From contig NZ_JAPNLJ010000036.1 in the NCBI RefSeq assembly GCF_026627445.1, forward strand, positions 30,808-94,807: a DNA stretch of 64,000 nucleotides, read 5' to 3'. Of this stretch, positions 35,665 to 42,264 are shown in pieces. Below the pieces are notes generated by a model. It ran no database searches. It had not been told where the DNA came from and was given only the letters and a program-made list of their open reading frames with translations. Made by a program: the position numbers and the translations under genes. How positions within the stretch are numbered: the first letter of the stretch is position 1; each line of letters opens with the position of its first letter. Source of the stretch: Streptomyces sp. H27-H1. Its GTDB lineage: Bacteria > Actinomycetota > Actinomycetes > Streptomycetales > Streptomycetaceae.

Positions 35665-36159
35665 GTGCGGCCATCGGGCGGATCGGGCGTGCCGATGCGG
35701 GGCGACGGTCGTTCATCCGACGTGAAATGGACTTATGACACGCGTGGCAAGGTCGGCGGCGGGGTTCTCCTCGCCCTGCTCGGAGCAGGGATCCCGGCTC
35801 TGGTCGGAGCGGCGATGCACAGCGAGGTGGGGAGCCCCTACCAGGAGACCCGGCTCTACTTCGGCACCGAGCGGCCGGACGGCCGTCCGCCGGTCGGGGA
35901 GCGGGAGTTCATGGGGTTCCTCGACCGTGAGATCACCCCTGCCTTCCCCGAGGGGCTGACCCTCCAGGACGGGCTCGGCCAGTGGCAGCGGGACGGGAAG
36001 CTCATCCGTGAGACCTCGTACGAGGTGGTGCTGCTGTACCCGGAGAAGGAGGCCGACGAGCGCGGCGCGCGCATCGAGCGGATCCGGGAGGCGTACGAGA
36101 AGCGGTTCCACCAGGATTCGGTCGGGCGGTCCGACGACCGGTTGACCGTCGACTTCTGA
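35665..36159 (+). CDS. DUF3574 family exported or membrane-anchored protein
   Basis: A 164-residue protein. After one hydrophobic segment (GGGVLLALLGAGIPALVGAAM) comes the DUF3574 domain: YQETRLYFGTERPDGRPPVGEREFMGFLDREITPAFPEGLTLQDGLGQWQ, then SYEVVLLYPEKEAD and IRRAYEKRF-like residues, ending in VDF. The segment may be a signal peptide or anchor. The start is uncertain: the GTG at 35665 has GGAG upstream, and the GTG at 35722 gives a 145-residue protein beginning just before the hydrophobic stretch. Function is unknown. Confidence 0.7.
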   Translation: MRPSGGSGVPMRGDGRSSDVKWTYDTRGKVGGGVLLALLGAGIPALVGAAMHSEVGSPYQETRLYFGTERPDGRPPVGEREFMGFLDREITPAFPEGLTLQDGLGQWQRDGKLIRETSYEVVLLYPEKEADERGARIERIREAYEKRFHQDSVGRSDDRLTVDF

Positions 36160-36240
36160 CCGGCCGTCCACCGGCCGCCTTCTGAGCGGTGTTCACCTTC
36201 CGACCGGCCGGGGCGGTGCCGCCCCGGCCGGTCGGGGGCG

Positions 36241-36897
36241 CTAGTTGCCTGCCACGTCCTTGACCGCCACCGGGACCGGGGTCGAGCCGGCGATCAGCTC
36301 CAGGGTGAGGCCCGCGGTGGCGGGAGTCTCGATCAGCTCGGCGAGCACCGCCGCCACGTCGTCGCGGGTGATCGGCCCGCGGCCCGTCCGGGACTCCAGG
36401 CGGACCAGGCCCGTGCCCGCGTCGTCGGTCAGCGAGCCCGGGCGCAGGACGGTCCACTCCAGGCCCAGACGGGTGCGGACGTGCTCGTCGGCCTCCCCCT
36501 TGGCGCGCAGGTAGGCGTCGAAGATCTCGTCACCCTCGCGGCGGGAGTCCGCGCCCATCGAGGAGACCATGAGGAAACGGCGTACGCGGGCCCGTTCGGC
36601 CGCGTCCGCGAACAGCACCGCCGCACCCCGGTCCACCGTGTCCTTGCGCCCGACCCCGCTGCCGGGACCCGCGCCCGCCGCGAACACCGCGGCGTCCGCG
36701 CCCTGCAAAATGCCCGCCACATGCTCGACCGACGCCGACTCCAGGTCGCACAGCACCGGTTCGGCGCCCGCCTCCCTGAGGTCGTCGCCCTGTGCCGGGT
36801 CGCGGATGATACCCGCGACCTCGTACCCGCGCGCGGCGAGCAGGCGCTCCAGCCGCAGCGCGATCTGACCGTGTCCACCCGCGATGACGATGCGCAT
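36241..36897 (-). CDS. NAD(P)H-binding Rossmann-fold protein (atypical SDR)
   Basis: A 218-residue protein of the NAD(P)-binding / SDR_a5 type. The dinucleotide motif is MRIVIAGGHGQIALRL. Further marks are GADAAVFAAGAGPGSG, RRFLMVSSMGAD and the WTVLRPGSLTDD segment. The YLRAKGEAD region replaces the catalytic YxxxK of classical SDRs, so it may be a regulator or act on quinones or flavins. The ATG start is supported by the nucleotide-binding strand beginning at residue 1. The stop is about 80 bp from the DUF3574 gene, which converges with it. Confidence 0.85.
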   Translation of the reverse strand: MRIVIAGGHGQIALRLERLLAARGYEVAGIIRDPAQGDDLREAGAEPVLCDLESASVEHVAGILQGADAAVFAAGAGPGSGVGRKDTVDRGAAVLFADAAERARVRRFLMVSSMGADSRREGDEIFDAYLRAKGEADEHVRTRLGLEWTVLRPGSLTDDAGTGLVRLESRTGRGPITRDDVAAVLAELIETPATAGLTLELIAGSTPVPVAVKDVAGN

Positions 36898-36951
36898 GCC
36901 ACGACCGTACGACGAGCCGGGCCCCCGCGCCCGGGAACGAGCGGTGAACGC

Positions 36952-38283
36952 TCAGGGTCCGGGCTCCGTACGGCCCTGGCGGGGCAGGTCCAATGCCACC
37001 GCGACGGCGGAATCGCAGTACTCCCGTACGGCACTCGTCCGGGCTACCACCCGCCCGCGGTGGATCACGATCCGGCTGTACGCGAGGGACAGCACGCTCG
37101 CGATCCGGTCCCCGCGCACGGCGAGCAGCTCCGCCGGGAACCCGGCCTCCACCCGTACCTCCGGCAGACCCATCGCCTCACGGGCAGCGCCGGCGACCAA
37201 GTGGTAGGCCTCGGTGGCGCGGAGCCCGCCCTGGGAGGCCAGGAGGTACGCGGCTTCGAGCGGGTCCCCGCGCCCGACCGGGTTGCCCGCGTCGCGCAGA
37301 GCCCCGCTGCCGGCCGCGACGCGGACCCCGGCGGCGCGCAGCAGCCGTACGGGGGCGGTGCGCAGGCCCCGCCGTTCCAGGGCCGCGCAGTCGCCCTGGG
37401 GGAGACAGGTCACCCGTACGCCGGCGGACGCCAGCCGGTCGGCGGCCCGGGTCGCCACGTCGAGCGGGAGCCGCGACAGACCGCCGCAGGGCCCGATGGA
37501 GACCCCCGGCCGCAGCCCGCCGGCCATGGTCGCGAGCCGGGACAGGCGGGCGGGGTCGTCGCCGTCGGTGTGCAGGTCGACGGGGCAGCCGTGCTCGGCG
37601 GCGAGTTCCAGTACGGCTTCGAGGAAGCCGGTGGGGTCCGGGTCGAGGTCGGGACAGCCGCCGATGACTGAGGCGCCCATCTTCACGGCGTCCCGCAGCA
37701 TGGCGAGCCCGTCGGCCCCGGCCACCCCGGTCAGCAGGCGGGGAACGGCGACGGCCGTGAGATCGGTGAGCCCGCGCAGGGAACGGCGTGCCTGGAGCAC
37801 GGCCTCCAGGGGGCCGAGACCGTGCACATCGCCGATGCGCACGTGGGACCGGACTGCCGTGGCTCCGTGCCCGAGCTGGAGGAGGGCCGCCTCGGTGGCG
37901 CGGCGCTGCACCTCGTCGTGGGAGTAGGAGACGGGCCCCTCGCTGTCCGCGGTCAGGGCGGTGTCCCCGTGGGAGTGGGGCTCGGCGGGGGCCGGGAGCA
38001 GGAGGTAGCCGCTGAGGTCGACGCGGGAGCCCGTGGCGGCGGGCAGGCTGCCGGCGGTCCCGACGGCCTGGATCCGGCCGCCCCCGAGGCGGACGTCGAC
38101 GGTGCGGCCGTCGGTGAGGCGGGCGCCGACCAGGAGCAGGGTGGAGGACTCGGGGGTCACCGGTCCCGGGCTTCCCTGAGCACCCTCGGGGCCGTGCCCC
38201 TGTCCTTGGCCCTGGCCCGGACCGCTGCCGGTCGGGGACTTGCGCGGCGAGTGGGACGGCTGCGGCGGCTGGCTGTCGGACAT
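36952..38283 (-). CDS. Amidohydrolase-like protein with degenerate active site
   Basis: A 443-residue protein resembling cytosine-deaminase-type amidohydrolases along its length: LLLVGARLTDGRTVDVRLGGGRI, LLLPAPAEPHSHGDTALT, TAVRSHVRIGD, GASVIGGCPDLDPDPTGFLE, VDLHTDGDD, NPVGRGDPLEAAYLLASQ. Compared with E. coli CodA, the first metal pair is kept (PHSH) and so is the His of DLH. The catalytic Glu after it is Gly, the next metal His region (SHTTAMHS) reads SIGPCGGLS, and the metal Asp of GHDD is lost (AAGSGAL). It may not be an active deaminase. The first 40 residues are a Pro/Ser/Gly/Gln-rich low-complexity tail. Confidence 0.75.
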   Translation of the reverse strand: MSDSQPPQPSHSPRKSPTGSGPGQGQGQGHGPEGAQGSPGPVTPESSTLLLVGARLTDGRTVDVRLGGGRIQAVGTAGSLPAATGSRVDLSGYLLLPAPAEPHSHGDTALTADSEGPVSYSHDEVQRRATEAALLQLGHGATAVRSHVRIGDVHGLGPLEAVLQARRSLRGLTDLTAVAVPRLLTGVAGADGLAMLRDAVKMGASVIGGCPDLDPDPTGFLEAVLELAAEHGCPVDLHTDGDDPARLSRLATMAGGLRPGVSIGPCGGLSRLPLDVATRAADRLASAGVRVTCLPQGDCAALERRGLRTAPVRLLRAAGVRVAAGSGALRDAGNPVGRGDPLEAAYLLASQGGLRATEAYHLVAGAAREAMGLPEVRVEAGFPAELLAVRGDRIASVLSLAYSRIVIHRGRVVARTSAVREYCDSAVAVALDLPRQGRTEPGP

Positions 38284-38463
38284 CGCGCTCCTGCGGTGGC
38301 TCGGGCGGGTTCCTGGGGCCGTGGCCGCGGCCCGCGGCCCAAGATCACGCAGCGTGGTCAGAGCCTAGGGGCCAGGGCTGCCCGCTTCGCGGAAGAGGCC
38401 AATAGTCGTACCGGTGAGTCTGGGCGAATCGCGCCCGCGAGGCCCCCCGGGCAGCCGAACCCC

Positions 38464-38840
38464 GAGGCGCCGCTCCCAAGGCCCGCCCGAGGCACCGCCA
38501 GGAACACCCCTGAGGCGTTGGTGCCGAAGCACGGCCCAGGCATGGCCCGGAGGCGCTGCTCCCAAGGCACGCCCGAGGCGCCATTCCGAGGTACCCCTGA
38601 GGTGCCGCTCCCAATGCACGGAGGCACCGCTCCAGGGACACCCCCGAGGCGCTGCTGCCAAGGCACGGCAAGGGCACCGCTCCGAGGTACCCCCGAGGCG
38701 CCGCTCCCAAGGCACGGCCGACGCGCCGCCCAGAGATACCTCCGAGGCGCCGCGGTCAAGGCACGGCTGAGCCACCGCTCCGAGGCAACCCCGAGATGCC
38801 GCTCCCAAGGCACGGCTGAGGCACCTCTTCCAGGCACCGC
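38464..38840. repeat. Imperfect tandem repeat, about 49-bp period
   Basis: The core GAGGCGCCGCTCCCAAGGCA recurs with few changes at 38464, 38550, 38599, 38646, 38695, 38744 and 38793. The last steps are 49, 47, 49, 49 and 49 bp; the first 86-bp step probably covers two degraded units. Between cores lies a second conserved stretch, CACCGCTCCGAGGTACCCC. Because 49 is not a multiple of three, it cannot encode a regular protein repeat. Confidence 0.8.
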
Positions 38841-39143
38841 CGAGGTACCTCTTCCACGGCCCCACCGAGGCGCCCCCCGAGGCCCCGCCCGAAGCGCACT
38901 CCGCGGTGGACCTCCGAGCCGAGCCAGAAAACCGTGCCGGCGTCGGCCCGACACTGCCCGCGGGGATGTAAGCGGGGCCGCCCCCCCCGGGCCCCTGTGG
39001 GTGTCTGCGGCCCCGCCCCGTGCGCGCCTGCGGCCCTGAGCCTGGACCGTCCCCGTCCCCGTGCCTGTCTGCGTGCTCAGGGCTCGCCTGCCCCGGTGCG
39101 GGCCCTCCCGCAGGCCTGCCCCGCTTGCCCGCCCGGGGCACGC

Positions 39144-39196
39144 GTCCGCCTCCGGCTCCGCCTCCGCCTCCGCCTCCGGCTCCGCCTCCGCCTCCT
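39144..39196. repeat. CTCCGC/CTCCGG hexamer tract
   Basis: About nine hexamers of CTCCGC or CTCCGG in a row, opening a pyrimidine-rich stretch that continues less regularly to about 39640. The minus strand is correspondingly purine-rich. Confidence 0.7.
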
Positions 39197-39843
39197 GCCG
39201 GGGGCCGACCTCGTATCGGGCTCCGCGTCTGGCCCCGCCCTCCGCCCCGGCTTCCGATCGGGGCGGCGGCTTCGCCCCACCCCCGGCTTCGCCTCCAGCT
39301 TGGCGCCGGGCTCCGAGCCCCCGAGCCCGGCCTCGGTCTCCACGAGCGCTTCCGGCTCCGCTCCTGCCCCCGGGCCGACCCCGCCTCGGGCTCCGTGTCT
39401 ACCTCCGCCCTCCGCGCCGGGCCCCCGCCTCGGCTCCCGCACCCGGCTTCGCTTTGGCTCCCGCGCTGGGCTCAGGCTTCGTCCCGGCTCCGCCCCACCC
39501 CCGGCTCCGTCCCACCCCGGCTTCGCCTCAGGCGCCAGGCCCGCCGCGCCCCGCCCCGGCCCACCGCCCCCGCCTCGGAGTGCCTTAGCGCCGGCTCCGC
39601 CTCCGGCTTCGGGGTGGGGGCTTCGTCCAGCGGGGGTCGGCGGGGGCGCTTCGTGGTGACTCTGGGTGTGGTTCGGGTGAGCCCGGGTGTGACACCGGAC
39701 ACTTTTCGGGGTGAAAAGGCGTCCGGGAGGGGTTCGGGGGCAGCTTGCGCGGCGATCAAGAAAGGCCGTGGTGGCGCTCCGAGGCCAGGCCCCGCAAAGG
39801 ATTTGGGCGATCGGCGGGCGACCGTGTAATGTCTTCCTCGCTC

Positions 39844-39916
39844 GCCCCAATAGCTCAGTCGGTAGAGCGTCTCCATGGTAAGGAGAAGGTCTGCGGTTCG
39901 ATTCCGCATTGGGGCT
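39844..39916 (+). tRNA. tRNA-Thr (GGU)
   Basis: A 73-nt cloverleaf. The acceptor stem GCCCCAA pairs with TTGGGGC, leaving discriminator T. The anticodon loop ATGGTAA gives GGU. The D arm GCTCAGTCGGTAGAGC and T loop GGTTCGATTCC are standard. A small hairpin (39932-39949) separates it from tRNA-Met. Confidence 0.95.
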
Positions 39917-39964
39917 CTGGTGAGAGAGGTTCCCCACCCTCGGGTGGGGGGCGGATCTCATCAA

Positions 39965-40037
39965 AGCGGCGTAGCTCAGTCGGTAGAGCAAGCGGCTCAT
40001 AATCGCTGTGTCACCGGTTCAAGTCCGGTCGCCGCTA
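39965..40037 (+). tRNA. tRNA-Met (CAU, elongator)
   Basis: A 73-nt cloverleaf. The acceptor stem AGCGGCG pairs with CGCCGCT, leaving discriminator A. The anticodon loop CTCATAA gives CAU. The first base pair is A:T and there is no initiator-type GGG/CCC anticodon stem, so this is the elongator. It lies about 90 bp before rpmG, as in other actinobacteria. Confidence 0.93.
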
Positions 40038-40125
40038 CACACAGTAGCCGATTGCGGGGTCGGTCTCCCGATCGGCTACTCTTTTATGCGTTCATCCGTC
40101 CAATTGTCCGTCAAGGAGCACTCAC

Positions 40126-40290
40126 GTGGCTGCCACCGACGTCCGCCCGAAGATCACGCTGGCCTGCGTGGAGTGCAAGGAGCGGAACTACATCACCAAG
40201 AAGAACCGGCGTAACGACCCGGATCGTCTTGAGATGAAGAAGCACTGCCCGCGTTGCAACTCGCACACCGCGCACCGCGAGACCCGCTAA
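40126..40290 (+). CDS. rpmG: 50S ribosomal protein L33 (zinc-binding form)
   Basis: A 54-residue ribosomal protein. Two CxxC pairs (Cys14/Cys17 and Cys41/Cys44) form an intact zinc ribbon, so this is the C-plus form and not the zinc-free paralogue made under zinc starvation. The GTG start has AAGGAG upstream. The order tRNA-Thr, tRNA-Met, rpmG, hadA, hadB matches mycobacteria. A terminator-like hairpin follows. Confidence 0.95.
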   Translation: MAATDVRPKITLACVECKERNYITKKNRRNDPDRLEMKKHCPRCNSHTAHRETR

Positions 40291-40327
40291 CAACTAGCGA
40301 CGTTTCGTTAAACAGCTCGAAGTCATG

Positions 40328-40356
40328 AGGTCGTCCCCTTCTTTGGGGGGCGGCCT
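40328..40356 (+). terminator. Terminator after rpmG
   Basis: An 11-bp stem with two G:T pairs (40328-40338 with 40346-40356) about 37 bp past the stop. It partly separates rpmG from hadAB. Confidence 0.5.
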
Positions 40357-40359
40357 TGT

Positions 40360-40398
40360 GTCGTTTCAACAGATCGTTTCGACAGATCGTTTCAACAG
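40360..40398 (+). repeat. Three tandem 13-bp repeats upstream of hadA
   Basis: Three adjacent units of (A/G)TCGTTTC(A/G)ACAG at 40360-40372, 40373-40385 and 40386-40398, ending just before the hadA ribosome-binding site GGGAGGTAGGG. Their position suggests a regulator-binding array or a slippage product in the leader. Confidence 0.75.
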
Positions 40399-40412
40399 GG
40401 AGGTAGGGAGTC

Positions 40413-40907
40413 ATGGCGCTCGACCAGTCCTTCGTGGGGCGGAGCTACCCGCCCACCGATCCGTACGAGGTCGGCCGGGAGAAGATCCGCGAATTCGCGG
40501 TCGCCGTGGGTGACGCCAATCCGGTGTACACGGATCCCGAAGCAGCCAAAGCGTTCGGTCACCAGGACGTGATCGCCCCACCCACCTTCGTGTTTGCCAT
40601 CACATTCGCGGCGGCCGGCCAGGTCGTCGCCGACCCGCAGCTGGGGCTGGACTACAGCCGCGTCGTGCACGGTGACCAGAAGTTCGCGTACACGCGCCCC
40701 GTGCGGGCCGGTGACCGGCTGACGGTGACGTCGACCATCGACACCATCAAGTCGCTCGCGGGCAATGACGTCATCGACATCCGCGGTGAGGTCCACGACG
40801 AGTCCGGCGAGCGGGTGGTGACCGCCTGGACGAAGCTCGTCTCCCGGGCGCCCGAGCCCGAGCCCGCCGCCACTCCCGCTCCCACTCCCGCTCCCGAGGA
40901 GGCCTGA
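40413..40907 (+). CDS. hadA: (3R)-hydroxyacyl dehydratase subunit HadA-like (MaoC N-type)
   Basis: A 164-residue single hot-dog-fold protein of the UPF0336/FAS1_DH_region family: MALDQSFVGRSYPPTDPYEVGREKIREFAVAVGDANPVYTDPEAAKAFGHQDVIAPPTF. In mycobacteria HadA pairs with HadB in dehydration of 3-hydroxyacyl-ACP. HadA is the non-catalytic, chain-binding partner; the His of the hydratase motif is lacking here. The C-terminus has a Pro/Ala/Glu repeat (APEPEPAATPAPTPAPEEA). It starts one base before hadB ends its leader: only one base lies between this stop and the hadB ATG, so the two are co-translated. Confidence 0.88.
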   Translation: MALDQSFVGRSYPPTDPYEVGREKIREFAVAVGDANPVYTDPEAAKAFGHQDVIAPPTFVFAITFAAAGQVVADPQLGLDYSRVVHGDQKFAYTRPVRAGDRLTVTSTIDTIKSLAGNDVIDIRGEVHDESGERVVTAWTKLVSRAPEPEPAATPAPTPAPEEA

Positions 40908-40908
40908 G

Positions 40909-41337
40909 ATGGCTGCCCAGATCCGGTACGACGAAGTCGAGGTCGGCACCGAGCTGCCGGCGGCGTCCTTCCCCGTCACGCGGGCGACGCTGGTGCGGTA
41001 CGCGGGTGCGTCGGGTGACTTCAACCCGATCCACTGGAACGAGAAGTTCGCCACCGAGGTCGGACTGCCCGACGTGATCGCCCACGGCATGTTCACCATG
41101 GCCGAGGCGATCCGCGTGGTGACCGACTGGGTCGGCGACCCGGGTGCGGTCGTCGAGTACGGGGTGCGGTTCACGAGGCCGGTCGTCGTCGCGAACGACG
41201 GGCAGGGCGCGCTGATCGAGGTCACGGGCAAGGTCGCGGTGAAACTGGACGGCAACCGGGTGCGGGTCGACCTGACGGCCATGAGCGCCGGGCAGAAGGT
41301 GCTGGGGATGTCGCGCGCGGTGGTCGCCCTCGCGTAA
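40909..41337 (+). CDS. hadB: (3R)-hydroxyacyl dehydratase subunit HadB-like (MaoC)
   Basis: A 142-residue MaoC-type hydratase with the catalytic motif GDFNPIHWNEKFATEVGLPDVIAHGM (Asp and His of the hydratase 2 motif). It forms the active subunit with HadA. The product of the pair in streptomycetes, which make no mycolic acids, is not settled; a fatty acid or secondary-metabolite acyl chain is the likely substrate. A terminator follows. The mycobacterial third gene hadC is not present here. Confidence 0.9.
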   Translation: MAAQIRYDEVEVGTELPAASFPVTRATLVRYAGASGDFNPIHWNEKFATEVGLPDVIAHGMFTMAEAIRVVTDWVGDPGAVVEYGVRFTRPVVVANDGQGALIEVTGKVAVKLDGNRVRVDLTAMSAGQKVLGMSRAVVALA

Positions 41338-41375
41338 GGGTCTGCCCTCCCCGTCCTTACCCCTTGCTTGCCGAC

Positions 41376-41418
41376 AAGGCTCTGATCTATGAGGAAACTC
41401 GCAGGTCAGGGCCTTTTT
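41376..41418 (+). terminator. Terminator after hadB
   Basis: A 10-bp stem with one G:T pair (AAGGCTCTGA at 41376-41385 with TCAGGGCCTT at 41406-41415), whose 3' arm runs into five T residues. It is a regular intrinsic terminator. Confidence 0.7.
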
Positions 41419-41445
41419 GGTACTCGCTCCGGGCCAAGGGTTGTC

Positions 41446-41469
41446 AAGTTAGTGATTGAGCACTAACTT
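41446..41469. promoter_or_regulatory. TetR operator upstream of its own gene
   Basis: Perfect 9-bp inverted repeat AAGTTAGTG / CACTAACTT with a 6-bp spacer, ending 7 bp before the tetR ATG. The same AAGTTAGTGAT 11-mer recurs at 42231 before the MFS gene. This is the expected layout of a TetR autorepression site. Confidence 0.75.
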
Positions 41470-41475
41470 TGAAGC

Positions 41476-42030
41476 ATGGCAAGGATGAGTGCGGGCGAGC
41501 GGCGCGAGAGCGTCATCCTGGCGGCGATGAGCGAGTTCGCCCGGGGCGGGTACTACGGAACCTCCACCGAGGCGATCGCCAAGCGGGTCGGGGTGTCCCA
41601 GCCGTACCTGTTCCGGCTGTTCCCGAACAAGCAGGCCATCTTCCTCGCCGCCGCGGCCCGCTGCATGGAGGACATCCGGCTGGTCCTCGAGGGGGCCGCC
41701 AAGGACCTCCAGGGCGAGGGCGCGGTCGAGGTGATGGGCGCGGCATACATGACGCTGATCGCCGAGCAGCCCGACAAGCTCCAGATGCAGCTCCAGACGT
41801 ACGTGGCCGTCGCCGCCGCCGAGGCAGCCGGCGAGCCGGAATTCGGCGAGATGGTGCGGGCCGCCTGGATGGAGTTGTGGGACACCCTGCACGTGCCGCT
41901 CGGGGCGGACCCGAAGGAGACGAGCACGTTCCTGGCCCACGGAATGCTGATCAACACCCTGTCCGCCATGGGGTTCCCGCCCGGCCACCGCGTCTGGGAT
42001 GTCTGCTACCCGGGCGCCCGGCCCCAGTAG
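41476..42030 (+). CDS. TetR family transcriptional regulator
   Basis: A 184-residue repressor. The HTH is RRESVILAAMSEFARGGYYGTSTEAIAKRVGVSQPYLFRLFPNKQAIF (residues 9-56). The rest is an all-helical ligand-binding domain. The operator lies directly in front of the ATG, and a matching half-palindrome lies in front of the downstream MFS gene. It therefore very probably represses both itself and the exporter and is released by an exported drug or metabolite. Confidence 0.9.
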   Translation: MARMSAGERRESVILAAMSEFARGGYYGTSTEAIAKRVGVSQPYLFRLFPNKQAIFLAAAARCMEDIRLVLEGAAKDLQGEGAVEVMGAAYMTLIAEQPDKLQMQLQTYVAVAAAEAAGEPEFGEMVRAAWMELWDTLHVPLGADPKETSTFLAHGMLINTLSAMGFPPGHRVWDVCYPGARPQ

Positions 42031-42230
42031 ACGGGCCCTTCCCGGCCGACAGGTCCGACAGGTCCGACAGGTCCGATGGGGCGAGTTGAGTCGCCGAACC
42101 CGCCGAGCCCACCCCTCCATCCCGCCTTCTCGTTCGCTCACCGACCGTGTCAGGGGCGGTGTCCGTGCCGTGACGGCGCCTGTGACCCTGTCCGTGTCCC
42201 GGCCGCTGCGGAGCCCAGCTCTGTCCGTTG

Positions 42231-42256
42231 AAGTTAGTGATCAATAACTAGTTTTG
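42231..42256. promoter_or_regulatory. Second TetR operator, upstream of MFS gene
   Basis: AAGTTAGTGAT (42231-42241), followed by an imperfect return arm ACTAGTTT (42247-42254), ends about 10 bp before the MFS start. It shares an identical 11-mer with the tetR operator at 41446. The less perfect symmetry suggests weaker binding. Confidence 0.65.
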
Positions 42257-42264
42257 GGGGAGAC

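Larger units (their letters stand above)
38284..39843. other. Long gene-free region with repeats and a pyrimidine-rich tract
   Basis: About 1.56 kb without a gene I can support. Several long open frames exist on both strands, but they have no conserved domain, and repeat-like peptides appear in all three minus frames, which fits rotating-frame DNA repeats and not a protein. From 38464 to about 38840 there is a minisatellite (listed separately). From about 38960 to 39640 the plus strand is strongly C/T-rich, with hexamer runs. The last 150 bp before tRNA-Thr should hold its promoter. Confidence 0.7.

Noticed and set aside
38464..38840. CRISPR array
   Set aside because: The inter-core sequence is itself repeated and there are no unique spacers or cas genes.
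38358..39141. Repeat-like peptides on the minus strand over the minisatellite
   Set aside because: All three frames give similar repeat-like peptides because the DNA period is 49 bp, so no frame is favoured.
39077..40000. 307-codon minus-strand frame over the pyrimidine-rich tract
   Set aside because: It runs antisense through tRNA-Thr and tRNA-Met and consists of Gly/Ala/Pro/Arg low-complexity sequence. No start region or domain supports it.
39844..40037. tRNA pair as a phage or element attachment site
   Set aside because: No integrase, no direct repeat of a tRNA 3' end, and the following genes are conserved core genes.
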